A DNA stretch of 64,000 nucleotides from Mesorhizobium sp. STM 4661 (GTDB lineage Bacteria; Pseudomonadota; Alphaproteobacteria; Rhizobiales; Rhizobiaceae), in the NCBI RefSeq assembly GCF_000359125.1, contig NZ_CAAF010000070.1:1-64000 (forward strand), in the 5' to 3' direction. The number at the start of each line of letters is the position of its first letter. The first letter of the stretch is position 1. The notes under the pieces are model-generated. The model made no database searches, was not told the DNA's origin, and saw only the letters and a program-made list of their open reading frames with translations. Shown here in pieces: positions 41,210 through 49,620 of the stretch. Made by a program: the position numbers and the translations under genes.

Positions 41210-42298
41210 CTATTCCGCAGCCGCCGACATGTTGACCTCGTGGAACTCGCCACGATAGGGCCGCGCCGTCGGCGGCAGCTCGCGCTTGAGGAAATAGTCC
41301 TCATATCTGAGCTGCTTGAGCAGGACCGGCCAGACCTCGCGATAGGCATGACAGATCGACGGGTTGGGCACGGGCAAATCGTGCTTGATCAGCTCATGCA
41401 GCCTGGGCAGCGCGTGATAGGGCACCATCGGGAACATGTGATGCTCGACGTGGTAGTTCATGTTCCAGTAGATGAACCGGCTGATTGGATTCATGTATAC
41501 GGTGCGGGTGTTGAGCCGGTGGTCGACGACATTGTCGGCGAGACCAATGTGCTGCAGCAGACCGGTCATCACCATGTGCCAGCTGCCATAGAGGCGCGGC
41601 AGGCCGATCAGCATCAGCGGCAGGAACGACCACATATAGAGGGCGAGTGCTATCGTCGCGACGTAGATGGCAACATGCCAGCGCGCGGCGGTGACGACCT
41701 TCGGCAGCTCCATCTCCGGAATGAAGCTCCTCTCGTCGGGCGAGATCTTGCCGAACGCATTGCGCACCAATGTCGGCAGTGAGTAACGGAAGTCGAGGAT
41801 CCCGGTGAAGGCAAGTGCTGCGCGCAGCAGGTCCGGCGGCCGCATCACCGCGATCTCGGCGTCGCGCCCGACGATGATCGTGTCGGTGTGGTGGCGGGCA
41901 TGGCTCCAGCGCCAGGTCACCGGGTTGCGCATCAGCATGAAGCTGGCGATCTGGTAGACCACATCGTTCATCCAGCGCGTGCGGAAGGCGGTGCCATGGC
42001 CGCATTCATGCCAGCGCGAGTCGCTGGAGGAGCCGTAGAGCACGCCGTAGACGAAGAAGAACGGCACGCACCACCAGGTGCCCCAGAACCAGATGCCGCC
42101 GCCGGCGGAGCCCAGAATGGCGACGATCCAGATGACCGTATCGCGGATCGCCGGGCCGTCGGAACGCTGCATCAGTTCCTTCATCGCCTTGCGGGAGACA
42201 TCGGTGTGATACCATTCCGCCGAGGCAAGCCCGGTCTCGATCGCGATCCGTGTGCTTTCGCCGACCAGGCTGTAGTCGCGCTTCATCTTGTCAGCCAT
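41210..42298 (-). CDS. Membrane fatty-acid desaturase/hydroxylase family protein
   Basis: Integral membrane di-iron enzyme of 362 residues. The three histidine boxes are HECGH, HARHH and NYHVEHH, in the usual order and spacing, with membrane segments between about residues 50-95 and 205-245. The family covers acyl desaturases, beta-carotene and alkane-type hydroxylases. The adjacent Rieske ferredoxin is an obvious electron donor. Start ATG 42298 follows GGAGGTCAC. Its partners (PanB-like, lyase-like, cyclodeaminase-like) suggest a dedicated small-molecule pathway rather than membrane lipid desaturation. Confidence 0.87.
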   Translation of the reverse strand: MADKMKRDYSLVGESTRIAIETGLASAEWYHTDVSRKAMKELMQRSDGPAIRDTVIWIVAILGSAGGGIWFWGTWWCVPFFFVYGVLYGSSSDSRWHECGHGTAFRTRWMNDVVYQIASFMLMRNPVTWRWSHARHHTDTIIVGRDAEIAVMRPPDLLRAALAFTGILDFRYSLPTLVRNAFGKISPDERSFIPEMELPKVVTAARWHVAIYVATIALALYMWSFLPLMLIGLPRLYGSWHMVMTGLLQHIGLADNVVDHRLNTRTVYMNPISRFIYWNMNYHVEHHMFPMVPYHALPRLHELIKHDLPVPNPSICHAYREVWPVLLKQLRYEDYFLKRELPPTARPYRGEFHEVNMSAAAE

Positions 42299-42388
42299 TG
42301 TGACCTCCAAATCCTGATGGCCGCGCGCCCTCCCCGCGCCGACCAGAGCCGACCTCCCGACTGGTGCCTCGCATCGTCCTCGTCATCG

Positions 42389-43570
42389 TCACGATCTGCC
42401 TCCGAGAACCGGAAATTTGCCCGACGGCCGCGGAAAATCCTGCTGCGGCTGCCTGGCGATCGCTGTGATCCTGTCTTCAGCGGCCGCGATATCGTCGGCA
42501 CCGTCGAGAACGCGGAACACCGCATCGTAGGAGCGGCTTTCGCTATGCTCCAGCCAGATCATCTCGCCGCGTTCGCGGGCAGCCAGATTGCCGAGCACGT
42601 GATGCGTCGACGGCTCGATGCCCAGCGCATACTGTCCCGCCTGGAAGTTCTGCCACTCATAGGCACAAGGCAACTGCTCCTTGCGCGTGACGATCTCAAG
42701 GCCGAGGCCAAGGCGGTCGTTGACCACCGCCACCGGCACGTCGCCCTCGGCGTCGGCGGCAAGCTCATGCTGCCAGACCTGCTCCTGGAAACCCAATTGC
42801 GGCGCCGGCACCGTGCGATAGCCGACCTTCTGCGCCTCGTAGCGCTCGCCGGCATGGGCTGCCCAGACCACATCCCTTATCGGCGCCAGATAGCGCGAGC
42901 CTTCGTCGAGCACGGGATGGCTGACATTGATGTGGTAGAAATACATATGCGGCGTCCGGTTGAAGCCGTGATTGACGACGCGGTCCGATAGCCGGATCTC
43001 ATTGCCGCCGACATCGGCCTCGATCCGCCGCAGCAGGTGCAAATCCTCGCCGAACACCGTCGACTGCTGCATGATAGCCTCGGCCCACAGCACGCAGCGG
43101 TCGCCGTCCCAAGCCTCGCCATAGCCGGTCAGCCGCGCCGGAATAGTGCTGATGCGGCCATGCAGCGAATGACGAACCGTCTTCTTCGGCGGATAGTTGT
43201 AGCTGTCGGCCGGCACCTCGTTCATGAACAGGATGTGGTCGAGGCCGCAAGTGAGCAGCAGGCCGGAAAACGACCGCGCCCAGGCAAGGCCCTCCTCGCC
43301 CTCATGCTCGTGCAGGCCGGGATGACGAAAGCCGCTTGGCGAATGCCAGCCGATCGCCTGTCCCCTAAAGTCGCAATCGGCGATGTCCAGCGCCCGGTCG
43401 ACGAGTGCCGTGAACCGCAATCCCGAGCCGGTGCGGAATTCAAGCATGCGGATGCCGCGCTCGACGCCGTCGCCAAGCGTCATCAGCCGCACACCGGCGA
43501 ATTGCGACAGCATGCCGGACCGCTCCGAAACCTGCCGGCGCGACAGCGTCTTGCCGTAAAGCTCTACCAT
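42389..43570 (-). CDS. DUF4432 family, galactose-mutarotase-like protein
   Basis: Protein of 393 residues resembling the aldose-1-epimerase-like DUF4432 family: a beta-rich sequence with FTALVDRALDIADCDFRGQAIGWHSPSG near the N-terminus, FSGLLLTCGLDH, a MYFYHINVSHPVLDEG segment and WQNFQAGQYALGIEPSTHHV near the C-terminus, where mutarotases have catalytic His and Glu residues. It probably handles a sugar anomer or epimer imported by the CUT2 transporter, whose ATPase gene ends 10 nt upstream on the same strand. Confidence 0.8.
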   Translation of the reverse strand: MVELYGKTLSRRQVSERSGMLSQFAGVRLMTLGDGVERGIRMLEFRTGSGLRFTALVDRALDIADCDFRGQAIGWHSPSGFRHPGLHEHEGEEGLAWARSFSGLLLTCGLDHILFMNEVPADSYNYPPKKTVRHSLHGRISTIPARLTGYGEAWDGDRCVLWAEAIMQQSTVFGEDLHLLRRIEADVGGNEIRLSDRVVNHGFNRTPHMYFYHINVSHPVLDEGSRYLAPIRDVVWAAHAGERYEAQKVGYRTVPAPQLGFQEQVWQHELAADAEGDVPVAVVNDRLGLGLEIVTRKEQLPCAYEWQNFQAGQYALGIEPSTHHVLGNLAARERGEMIWLEHSESRSYDAVFRVLDGADDIAAAEDRITAIARQPQQDFPRPSGKFPVLGGRS

Positions 43571-43580
43571 GTGACGGCCA

Positions 43581-44363
43581 TCACTTCGCTCTCGTCTCTT
43601 TCAACAGGGCCGACATGTCGGCGCCGGTGATGATGCTTTCCACCGTCAGCAGGTCGGTATCGGCGACCGTCTGCTCGGCGACGATCTCGCCGCGGCGCAT
43701 GACGATGATGCGGTCGGCGACCTGGAAGACATGGTGGATGTTGTGGGTGATCAAGAGCACCGAATGGCCGGCCGCACGCACCTCCTTGACGAAGCGCAGC
43801 ACGCCATGCGTCTCCTCGACGCCGAGATTGTTGGTCGGCTCGTCGAGGATGATCACCTTGGCGGCGAACTGCATGGCGCGCGAAATCGCGATCGATTGGC
43901 GCTCGCCCCCCGAAAGCGTGCTGACCAGCGCGTCGGCGTCGAGCTTTTTCGAGATGCCGACACGCTTCAGCAAGGTTGAGGCTGCATCGCGCAATTTGGC
44001 CCGATCGAGCGGCGCGAACACGCCCAGCCACTTGAAATTGACAGGTTCGCGGCCGAGAAAGAGGTTGCGCGCGATGCTGAGATCCGGCGCCAGCGAGGTG
44101 TCCTGATGGATGGTCTCGATGCCGAGATCCATCGCGTCGCGCGTCGAGCGGATCGAGACCTTCTGTCCCCGCACATAGATCTCGCCGCGATCGACGGGAA
44201 ACACCCCGGAGATCGCCTTGATCAGCGTGGATTTGCCGGCGCCATTGTCGCCCAGCAACGCTACCACCTCGCCTTCGTTCAGCGCGAAGGACGCATTCTT
44301 GAGCGCGCGGACGCTGCCGAAGGACTTTTGCAGATTCTGTAGCCGGAGCACTTCCTGCGCCAT
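43581..44363 (-). CDS. CUT2-family sugar ABC transporter ATPase (single domain)
   Basis: Single nucleotide-binding domain of 260 residues: Walker A GDNGAGKST (about 37-45), HQDTSLAPDLSI, signature LSGGERQSIAISRAM, Walker B IILDEPTNNLG and H-loop LLITHNIHHV. Start ATG 44363 has AAGGAG upstream and lies 2 nt after the permease stop. With the permease and binding protein encoded upstream it makes a complete importer. Confidence 0.92.
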   Translation of the reverse strand: MAQEVLRLQNLQKSFGSVRALKNASFALNEGEVVALLGDNGAGKSTLIKAISGVFPVDRGEIYVRGQKVSIRSTRDAMDLGIETIHQDTSLAPDLSIARNLFLGREPVNFKWLGVFAPLDRAKLRDAASTLLKRVGISKKLDADALVSTLSGGERQSIAISRAMQFAAKVIILDEPTNNLGVEETHGVLRFVKEVRAAGHSVLLITHNIHHVFQVADRIIVMRRGEIVAEQTVADTDLLTVESIITGADMSALLKETRAK

Positions 44364-44365
44364 GG

Positions 44366-45370
44366 TCAGCTCCTTGCGGCGTTCTTCTGCAGCAGAGCGT
44401 GCAGGATGAGCATGGCGAGGATGATGACGCCGACAAAGATGTTGTAGGCAAGCCCGGGCACGCCGATCAGCACGATGCCGTTGCGGATGGCGCGCAGCAT
44501 CAGCGCCCCCACGATCGTGCCCAGGATCGTGCCGCGCCCGCCGGTCAGCGCCGTGCCGCCGACCACCACCATGGCGATCACTTCGAGTTCGTAGCCGGTG
44601 CCGGCAACCGGCGAGGCAGCCGAGATGCGGAAGGCGCTGATCATGCCGGCCAGTCCCGCCAGCACGGAAGTCAGGATGAACAGCCAGATCTTGACCGCAT
44701 CGGCCGGTACGCCGCGCGCCACCGCCGCGTTGCGGTTGGAGCCGATGGCGCTGATCCAGTTGCCGAGCTTGGCATAGCGCAGGATGTAGACCGCCAGCAG
44801 CGACAGGCCGACGAACCACCACAGCGAAGTGTAGAGCCGGAACGAACCGACATAGAAACTGCCGGCCAGCAGCGTCACGAAGAAGCCGGGCTGGTCCCAG
44901 GATTTCAGCGGAAAGCCCTGTGTGATGTAAAGCGCGGCACCCCGCACCACCAGCAGCATCGACAGCGTGACCAGGAAGGAGGAGATGCCGATCTTGGTTA
45001 CGATCAGCCCGTTGATCGCCCCGATCGCCACGCACAGCAACAAGCCGGCAAGCAGCGCCACGCCGATGCCGGCCTCGCCGTTCTGCACCAGCAGCATGAC
45101 GACGACCGGGGCCAGCCCGAACACGGCGCCGACCGAAAGGTCGAACTCGCCCGCCGTCAGAAGCAACGTCATGCCGAGCGCGATGATCCCGAGCTCGGGC
45201 AAGAACGCCATCATATTGGAGATGTTGAGCGGCGACAGGAAATTGGCGTCGGCGATGGCGAACACCGCCAGCAGCACGATGAGGATGATGAGCGAGGAGA
45301 ATTGCGGCGAGCGGATCAGGCTCGACCTGCGCTTGGCCCCAGGCATTTCCTCTTCAGCGGCGATTGTCAT
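44366..45370 (-). CDS. CUT2-family sugar ABC transporter permease
   Basis: RbsC-type permease of 334 residues, about ten helices: MTLLLTAGEFDLSVGAVFGL (about 67-86), IGISSFLVTLSMLLVVRGAAL and the C-terminal EVIAMVVVGGTALTGGRGTILGTIVGA. Only one permease gene is present. The start is taken at ATG 45370; an in-frame ATG eight codons later is possible. Confidence 0.91.
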   Translation of the reverse strand: MTIAAEEEMPGAKRRSSLIRSPQFSSLIILIVLLAVFAIADANFLSPLNISNMMAFLPELGIIALGMTLLLTAGEFDLSVGAVFGLAPVVVMLLVQNGEAGIGVALLAGLLLCVAIGAINGLIVTKIGISSFLVTLSMLLVVRGAALYITQGFPLKSWDQPGFFVTLLAGSFYVGSFRLYTSLWWFVGLSLLAVYILRYAKLGNWISAIGSNRNAAVARGVPADAVKIWLFILTSVLAGLAGMISAFRISAASPVAGTGYELEVIAMVVVGGTALTGGRGTILGTIVGALMLRAIRNGIVLIGVPGLAYNIFVGVIILAMLILHALLQKNAARS

Positions 45371-45396
45371 GACTGCTTTGAACCATACCTTGGAGC

Positions 45397-45424
45397 GACG
45401 CCCGCCGCCTGCGCGGCGGGCGTC
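45397..45424 (-). other. Intercistronic hairpin after the binding-protein gene
   Basis: GACGCCCGCCGC (45397-45408) and GCGGCGGGCGTC (45413-45424) form a perfect 12-bp stem with a CTGC loop. It lies 8 nt beyond the binding-protein stop and before the permease gene. The same arrangement occurs at 12231-12256 and 52551-52580, pointing to uneven expression of receptor and membrane subunits. Confidence 0.7.
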
Positions 45425-45432
45425 AGTTTCAA

Positions 45433-46374
45433 TCACTTGTTGTAGAGTTTCAGGATCGGCTCGACGCTCGAAGCGTCGTAGAGGCTGAAAGTGCGGATGT
45501 CGTAGCCGATCGGCTCGCCGGAGGCGGCGAGCCCGAGCAGCGCCACCGGCATGAAGCCTTGCGCCGACGGGAACTGCCAGGCGGCCGCGTTGACGAAGCC
45601 GGCCTTGACGGCTTCCGCGGTTTCCTTGGAATTGCCCCAGCCGACGACCGGAATCTTGCCGGCCGGCACGCCGGCGCCATCGAAGACGCGCTTGACACTG
45701 GCCGCGACGGAATCGCCGAGGGCGATGATCGCCGGCGGATTGTTGGCCACCATGTAATCGGTCATCTTGGCGATGATGCCGGCCGGATCGGTGCCGCAAT
45801 CGACCACGTCGTATTTGATGCCGAGCGGATCGAACACGCTGGCGATGCCTTCGGTCTCGAGCTGCTGGTAGCTGGCTCCCGGCACTTCGACCGGGAGGAA
45901 AACCTTGTCGCCCTGCTTCACCATCTTGCGGTCGACGAGATACTTGGCCCAGATAACGCCGGCTTCCTTGAGATCGGCGCCGACATAGGCCTGCCGACCG
46001 GTCGCCGGATCGTCTGTGTTGAAGAACACGATCGGGATGCCGGCGGCCTTGGCCGCTTTTACCTCCTCGGTCCACAGACCGGGCTGCGCCGAAGTGGTGG
46101 CGATGCCGTCGGGCTTGGCCGCGAGCGCGGAATTGAAAGCCTCCTTCTGCGCCGCCATGTCGCCACCGCTGAAGGAGATCTTGCAGGTCACCTTGAGCTG
46201 GTCGCAGGCCTTGGTCGCGCCGGCGTTCCAGTCGAGCCAGAACGCATCCGACGGGCCGCCATGCGACAGCAGGTAGAAGGTCTTCTGGCCATCCTGCGCC
46301 AGTGCCTGCGAGCCTAACGCCAGGCCGGCGAGCACTGTCGCTGCCGCCGCCAGTTTCAATCCGAATTTCAACAT
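45433..46374 (-). CDS. CUT2-family sugar-binding periplasmic protein
   Basis: Periplasmic receptor of 313 residues, signal peptide about 1-26 (ending SQALA). The type I fold shows in KTFYLLSHGGPSDAFWLDW, DGIATTSAQPGLWTEEVKAA, IPIVFFNTDDPATGRQAYVG and AIIALGDSVAASVKRVFD. The N-terminal HGGPSDAFW is typical of ribose/inositol-like receptors, but the ligand is not determined. It is the first gene of this importer unit, following the isomerase gene on the same strand. Confidence 0.9.
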   Translation of the reverse strand: MLKFGLKLAAAATVLAGLALGSQALAQDGQKTFYLLSHGGPSDAFWLDWNAGATKACDQLKVTCKISFSGGDMAAQKEAFNSALAAKPDGIATTSAQPGLWTEEVKAAKAAGIPIVFFNTDDPATGRQAYVGADLKEAGVIWAKYLVDRKMVKQGDKVFLPVEVPGASYQQLETEGIASVFDPLGIKYDVVDCGTDPAGIIAKMTDYMVANNPPAIIALGDSVAASVKRVFDGAGVPAGKIPVVGWGNSKETAEAVKAGFVNAAAWQFPSAQGFMPVALLGLAASGEPIGYDIRTFSLYDASSVEPILKLYNK

Positions 46375-46412
46375 TTCGCTTCCTCCATTGTTGTTTCCTC
46401 CCGGCCGAAAAG

Positions 46413-46430
46413 CGCCGCCGCATGGCGGCG
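46413..46430 (-). other. Hairpin between isomerase and binding-protein genes
   Basis: CGCCGCC (46413-46419) and GGCGGCG (46424-46430) make a 7-bp stem with a GCAT loop, 15 nt past the isomerase stop. On the minus strand it is followed by C/T-rich sequence, so it could act as a weak terminator separating the two sugar units. Confidence 0.4.
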
Positions 46431-46444
46431 ACGCGGGACTGCTG

Positions 46445-47359
46445 TCAGAGGCCGTTGGCGCGGAACTTGTCGTCGAGGAATTTCTTGGCCCGCGGCACGT
46501 CGTCTTCCGAGAGATGCTCGATGATGACCGGGATGTTCGGGCTCTTCTGCGACAGGCGCTGCAGATAGAGATCGTAGTTCAGCGAACCGGTGCCCGGTGC
46601 GTTGAGCACCATCTCGCCGACGCCGCGGAACGTGTGCGAGGCAAGCGCGTCGTCATCGCCGATATCGGCATGCTTCTCGCTCTTGTCGTCGCCGGCGCGC
46701 GCGACATCCTTGGCGTGCGCGATCTTGACCTTGTCGGCCAGCGTGTCGAACACCTGGTTCAGCACCTTGTCCATCTGGTCGATGTTGTGGCCTTCGAAGT
46801 AATTGGTCGGGTCCATCAGCAGGCCGAGGCCGGGATGGTCGACCTGCGCGAACATCCGCACCGTTTCCTCGACCGACCCGACGACATTGTTGACGTAGGT
46901 TTCGAGCAGGAACATCGAGCCATGGTCGTAGGCTTCCTGCGCCAGCTCGGCGATCACCTTGCGGCACATCTCAAAGCCCTCTTCGGACTTGTTCTTGGGA
47001 TCGCTCATCCACTCGCTCTCGGTGTTGTAGGTGCCGGTCTCCGAGATCACGTAAGCGCTGCCGAGCTGGCGCGCGTTGCGGATGATTTCCTTCAGCCGCT
47101 CGACATTGGCCTTGCGGTGCGCGAGGTCGGGATGAATGACGTTGGTGTAGCCCGAGATGCAGCAGATCGGCAGGTCGTGGGCGCGGAACGTATCGCGCAC
47201 CTTCCTGGCCTTGTCCTTGGTGATCTGGCCGGCCGACAGGTCGATATCCCTAAAATGCAGGTCGAGCTGCACGGTGTTGAAGCCGTGGCCGCGAATTTTC
47301 TTCGCCGTCTCTTCGAGGCCATAGGGGAAATACCCCGTAAAAATTCCGGATTGCATCAT
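46445..47359 (-). CDS. Sugar phosphate isomerase/epimerase (xylose-isomerase-like TIM barrel)
   Basis: TIM-barrel protein of 304 residues of the IolE/IolI/ketose-epimerase-like superfamily. It shows GFNTVQLDLHF (about 27-37), the ISETGTY strand, a likely metal-binding glutamate in MFLLETYVNNV, GLLMDPTNYF and the late PVIIEHLSEDDV. The actual sugar is unknown. It is encoded between the Gfo/Idh/MocA oxidoreductase and the CUT2 importer genes, so oxidised and isomerised sugar intermediates are likely. Confidence 0.85.
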   Translation of the reverse strand: MMQSGIFTGYFPYGLEETAKKIRGHGFNTVQLDLHFRDIDLSAGQITKDKARKVRDTFRAHDLPICCISGYTNVIHPDLAHRKANVERLKEIIRNARQLGSAYVISETGTYNTESEWMSDPKNKSEEGFEMCRKVIAELAQEAYDHGSMFLLETYVNNVVGSVEETVRMFAQVDHPGLGLLMDPTNYFEGHNIDQMDKVLNQVFDTLADKVKIAHAKDVARAGDDKSEKHADIGDDDALASHTFRGVGEMVLNAPGTGSLNYDLYLQRLSQKSPNIPVIIEHLSEDDVPRAKKFLDDKFRANGL

Positions 47360-47401
47360 GGTGTGAAGTCCTCCCTGTAAGTGATTCAGTCGCCTGCTGT
47401 T

Positions 47402-48505
47402 TCAGTTAATCGAGATTTCGGAAAGCTTGACCGTGCGGCCCTTCTCGATCGAGCGGTAGCCGGCCTCGATCAGCGCCATGGTCTTGACGTTGTCGGCGAC
47501 GGAGAGCGCCGGCGGCTCACCTGTCTTCACCGCGTGCTGGAGTTGTTCCATGACGCCGATGAAGGCATGCGGGAACCACATCGTGTTCCAGCTCGGCGTG
47601 ACCCATTTCCCGTCCGTTGTCTCGGTCGAGGCATAGGTCAGCGTCGAGGCGGAGCCTGTCGGCCAGCCGATAGTGCCCTTGGCGACACCCTTCGTGCCGT
47701 CGACGCGCCAGTTGATGTGCTGGTCGTCCTTGTAGCCATCCTGGCGCGGACCCGACCAGACATCCTCCAGCGACACCGCAAGCACGCCTGACGGAAACCG
47801 CATCGTCGACACGGTGATGCCGTCGGAATGGTCGAATGTCGTGCGCGGATCCTTGCGGGTCAGCGTGGTAATTTCGTCCGGATCGCCGAACAGGAAGCGC
47901 AGCACGTCGAGATGGTGCACGCTCATATTGGCGAGCGTCAGCCTGTTGTATTCCTCCAGGAAGGTCTGCCAATGCGGGATCGCATGCATGTCGATCTGCG
48001 CGAAGACGATGTCGCCAAGCGCGCCGCTGTCCATGATCTGCTTCAGGACGCGCATCGACTGGTCGTAGCGCATGTTCTGGTTGACCGAGAGGATCTTGCC
48101 AGCCTTGGCCGCCTCGTCGCGCAGTTCGATCGCGTTCTTGAGCGACAGCGCCAGCGGCTTTTGCGCCAGGATCGCCTTGATATGCTTCTGCTTCAACGCA
48201 TGGCGGATCAGCGCCGGCTGCTGATCCGGCGGGAAGGCCAGGTCGATGATCTCGACATTTTTGTCCTCGATCAGTTGCTCGGGCGTGTCGTGGACGGTCG
48301 GGATGCCCCAGCGTTTCGCCACTTTTTCGGCGCTGGCTTTGGTGCGCGAGGCGATCGCCACCACCGGAAAGCCGGCCTCGTGATAGGCAGCGAGATGGCA
48401 TTCGGCCATGATCATGCCGGCGCCGACACAGCCAATCCTGTATTCTTTCGTGCGGACCCTCACGTCCGGCTCGAAGCCGATGCCCGCTATTTCTTCGCTT
48501 GCCAT
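47402..48505 (-). CDS. Gfo/Idh/MocA-family oxidoreductase
   Basis: NAD(P)-dependent sugar or inositol dehydrogenase of 367 residues. The Rossmann motif is RIGCVGAGMIMAECHLAAY (about 23-41), followed by the family's ILAQKPLALSL (EKP loop altered to QKP) and NQNMRYDQSM. QKP in place of EKP is noteworthy because the lysine is retained. MASEE... ATG 48505 has GGGAGGA upstream; longer frames are not supported. It lies directly downstream of the CUT1 ATPase gene. Confidence 0.88.
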   Translation of the reverse strand: MASEEIAGIGFEPDVRVRTKEYRIGCVGAGMIMAECHLAAYHEAGFPVVAIASRTKASAEKVAKRWGIPTVHDTPEQLIEDKNVEIIDLAFPPDQQPALIRHALKQKHIKAILAQKPLALSLKNAIELRDEAAKAGKILSVNQNMRYDQSMRVLKQIMDSGALGDIVFAQIDMHAIPHWQTFLEEYNRLTLANMSVHHLDVLRFLFGDPDEITTLTRKDPRTTFDHSDGITVSTMRFPSGVLAVSLEDVWSGPRQDGYKDDQHINWRVDGTKGVAKGTIGWPTGSASTLTYASTETTDGKWVTPSWNTMWFPHAFIGVMEQLQHAVKTGEPPALSVADNVKTMALIEAGYRSIEKGRTVKLSEISIN

Positions 48506-48540
48506 CTGATCCTCCCGAAGCTCGTTTCTTGCAGCCGCCG

Positions 48541-49617
48541 TCATCGTGCCAGCGCTCCCCCGCCATGGCCGAAATAATGCACCCGGCCGGGCTCGCAGGA
48601 TATCGCCACCATCGCGTCCGGTCTGATGTCCGGCTGACCGCGCAGCAGCGCCCTGAGGCGCGCCTGCCCGGCAGCGAGCGTCACGATGGTATAGCCGCCG
48701 AGCGGCTCGACCTCGAACACGCGCGCCGGGCGGCCCGTGCGCCCATCCGACCTCGCACCATCCGACCATGGCCGAACCTTGATGTCTTCCGGCCTGAGAC
48801 CGATCTCCACGGCATCGGCCGGAGCAGCCTTGTCCGCGATATGGATCCTGCCCTCCGCTGCCTCGACGCCGCCCTCGCCGCGCACCGATTTCAATATGTT
48901 CATCATCGGCGAGCCGAGCAGCCGCGCCACATAGGTGCTGGCGGGGCGGTCATAGACCTCGGCCGGCGCGCCGATCTGCCTGATCTTGCCGCTCTCCAGG
49001 ATAGCGATGCGGTCGGCGACCGACATCGCTTCCTCCTGGTCGTGCGTGACATAGATCAGCGTCTTGCCGAGCTCGCGCTGGATGCGTTTGAGCTCGACGC
49101 GCGTCTCCTCGCGCAGCCGTGCATCGAGCGCCGAGATCGGATCGTCCATCAGATAGGCGGCCGGGTCGCGCACCAGCGCACGGGCAATCGCCACGCGCTG
49201 CCGCTCGCCGCCCGAAAGCTGCGCCGGCGGCTTGTGCAGTATATGGCCGATATGCAATTTGGCCGCGACATCGGCGACGCGCTTTTCGATCTCGGCCTCA
49301 GCAACCCTGCGTTCGACCAGCGGAAAGCGCACATTCTCCAGCGCGCTCATATGTGGGAACAGGGCCAGGTTCTGGAACACCATGGCGACGTTGCGCTCGG
49401 CCGGCGACACCGCGTTCACAGGCCTGCCGCCGATCAGGATCTCGCCCGTATCAGGAGCCTCCAGCCCGAGTATCAGGCGCAGCAGCGTCGACTTGCCGGA
49501 CAGCGGCGGCCCGAAGAAGCAGAAGAACTCATTGTCGTTGACGGCAAACGAGGCATCGTCGACGGCGAGCGTGCCGCCATAGCGTTTCGTCACGTTGCGG
49601 AAGACGACATCGGCCAT
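48541..49617 (-). CDS. CUT1-type ABC ATPase, partner A (Walker B Glu replaced by Asp)
   Basis: MalK/UgpC-like ATPase of 358 residues with Walker A GPPLSGKST (36-44), Q-loop FQNLALF, intact signature LSGGERQR (134-141) and H-loop YVTHDQEEA, plus a C-terminal TOBE-like domain. The Walker B catalytic position reads YLMDDPISALD, with D159 where glutamate is expected. It is encoded 3 nt after partner B, whose defects are complementary. The pair recalls the GlpS/GlpT ATPases of the rhizobial glycerol importer. Confidence 0.9.
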   Translation of the reverse strand: MADVVFRNVTKRYGGTLAVDDASFAVNDNEFFCFFGPPLSGKSTLLRLILGLEAPDTGEILIGGRPVNAVSPAERNVAMVFQNLALFPHMSALENVRFPLVERRVAEAEIEKRVADVAAKLHIGHILHKPPAQLSGGERQRVAIARALVRDPAAYLMDDPISALDARLREETRVELKRIQRELGKTLIYVTHDQEEAMSVADRIAILESGKIRQIGAPAEVYDRPASTYVARLLGSPMMNILKSVRGEGGVEAAEGRIHIADKAAPADAVEIGLRPEDIKVRPWSDGARSDGRTGRPARVFEVEPLGGYTIVTLAAGQARLRALLRGQPDIRPDAMVAISCEPGRVHYFGHGGGALAR

Positions 49618-49620
49618 GGC

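Noticed and set aside
41888-42991. Plus-strand 367-residue frame across the desaturase and DUF4432 genes
   Set aside because: It overlaps two good minus-strand genes in antisense and shows no recognisable motif.
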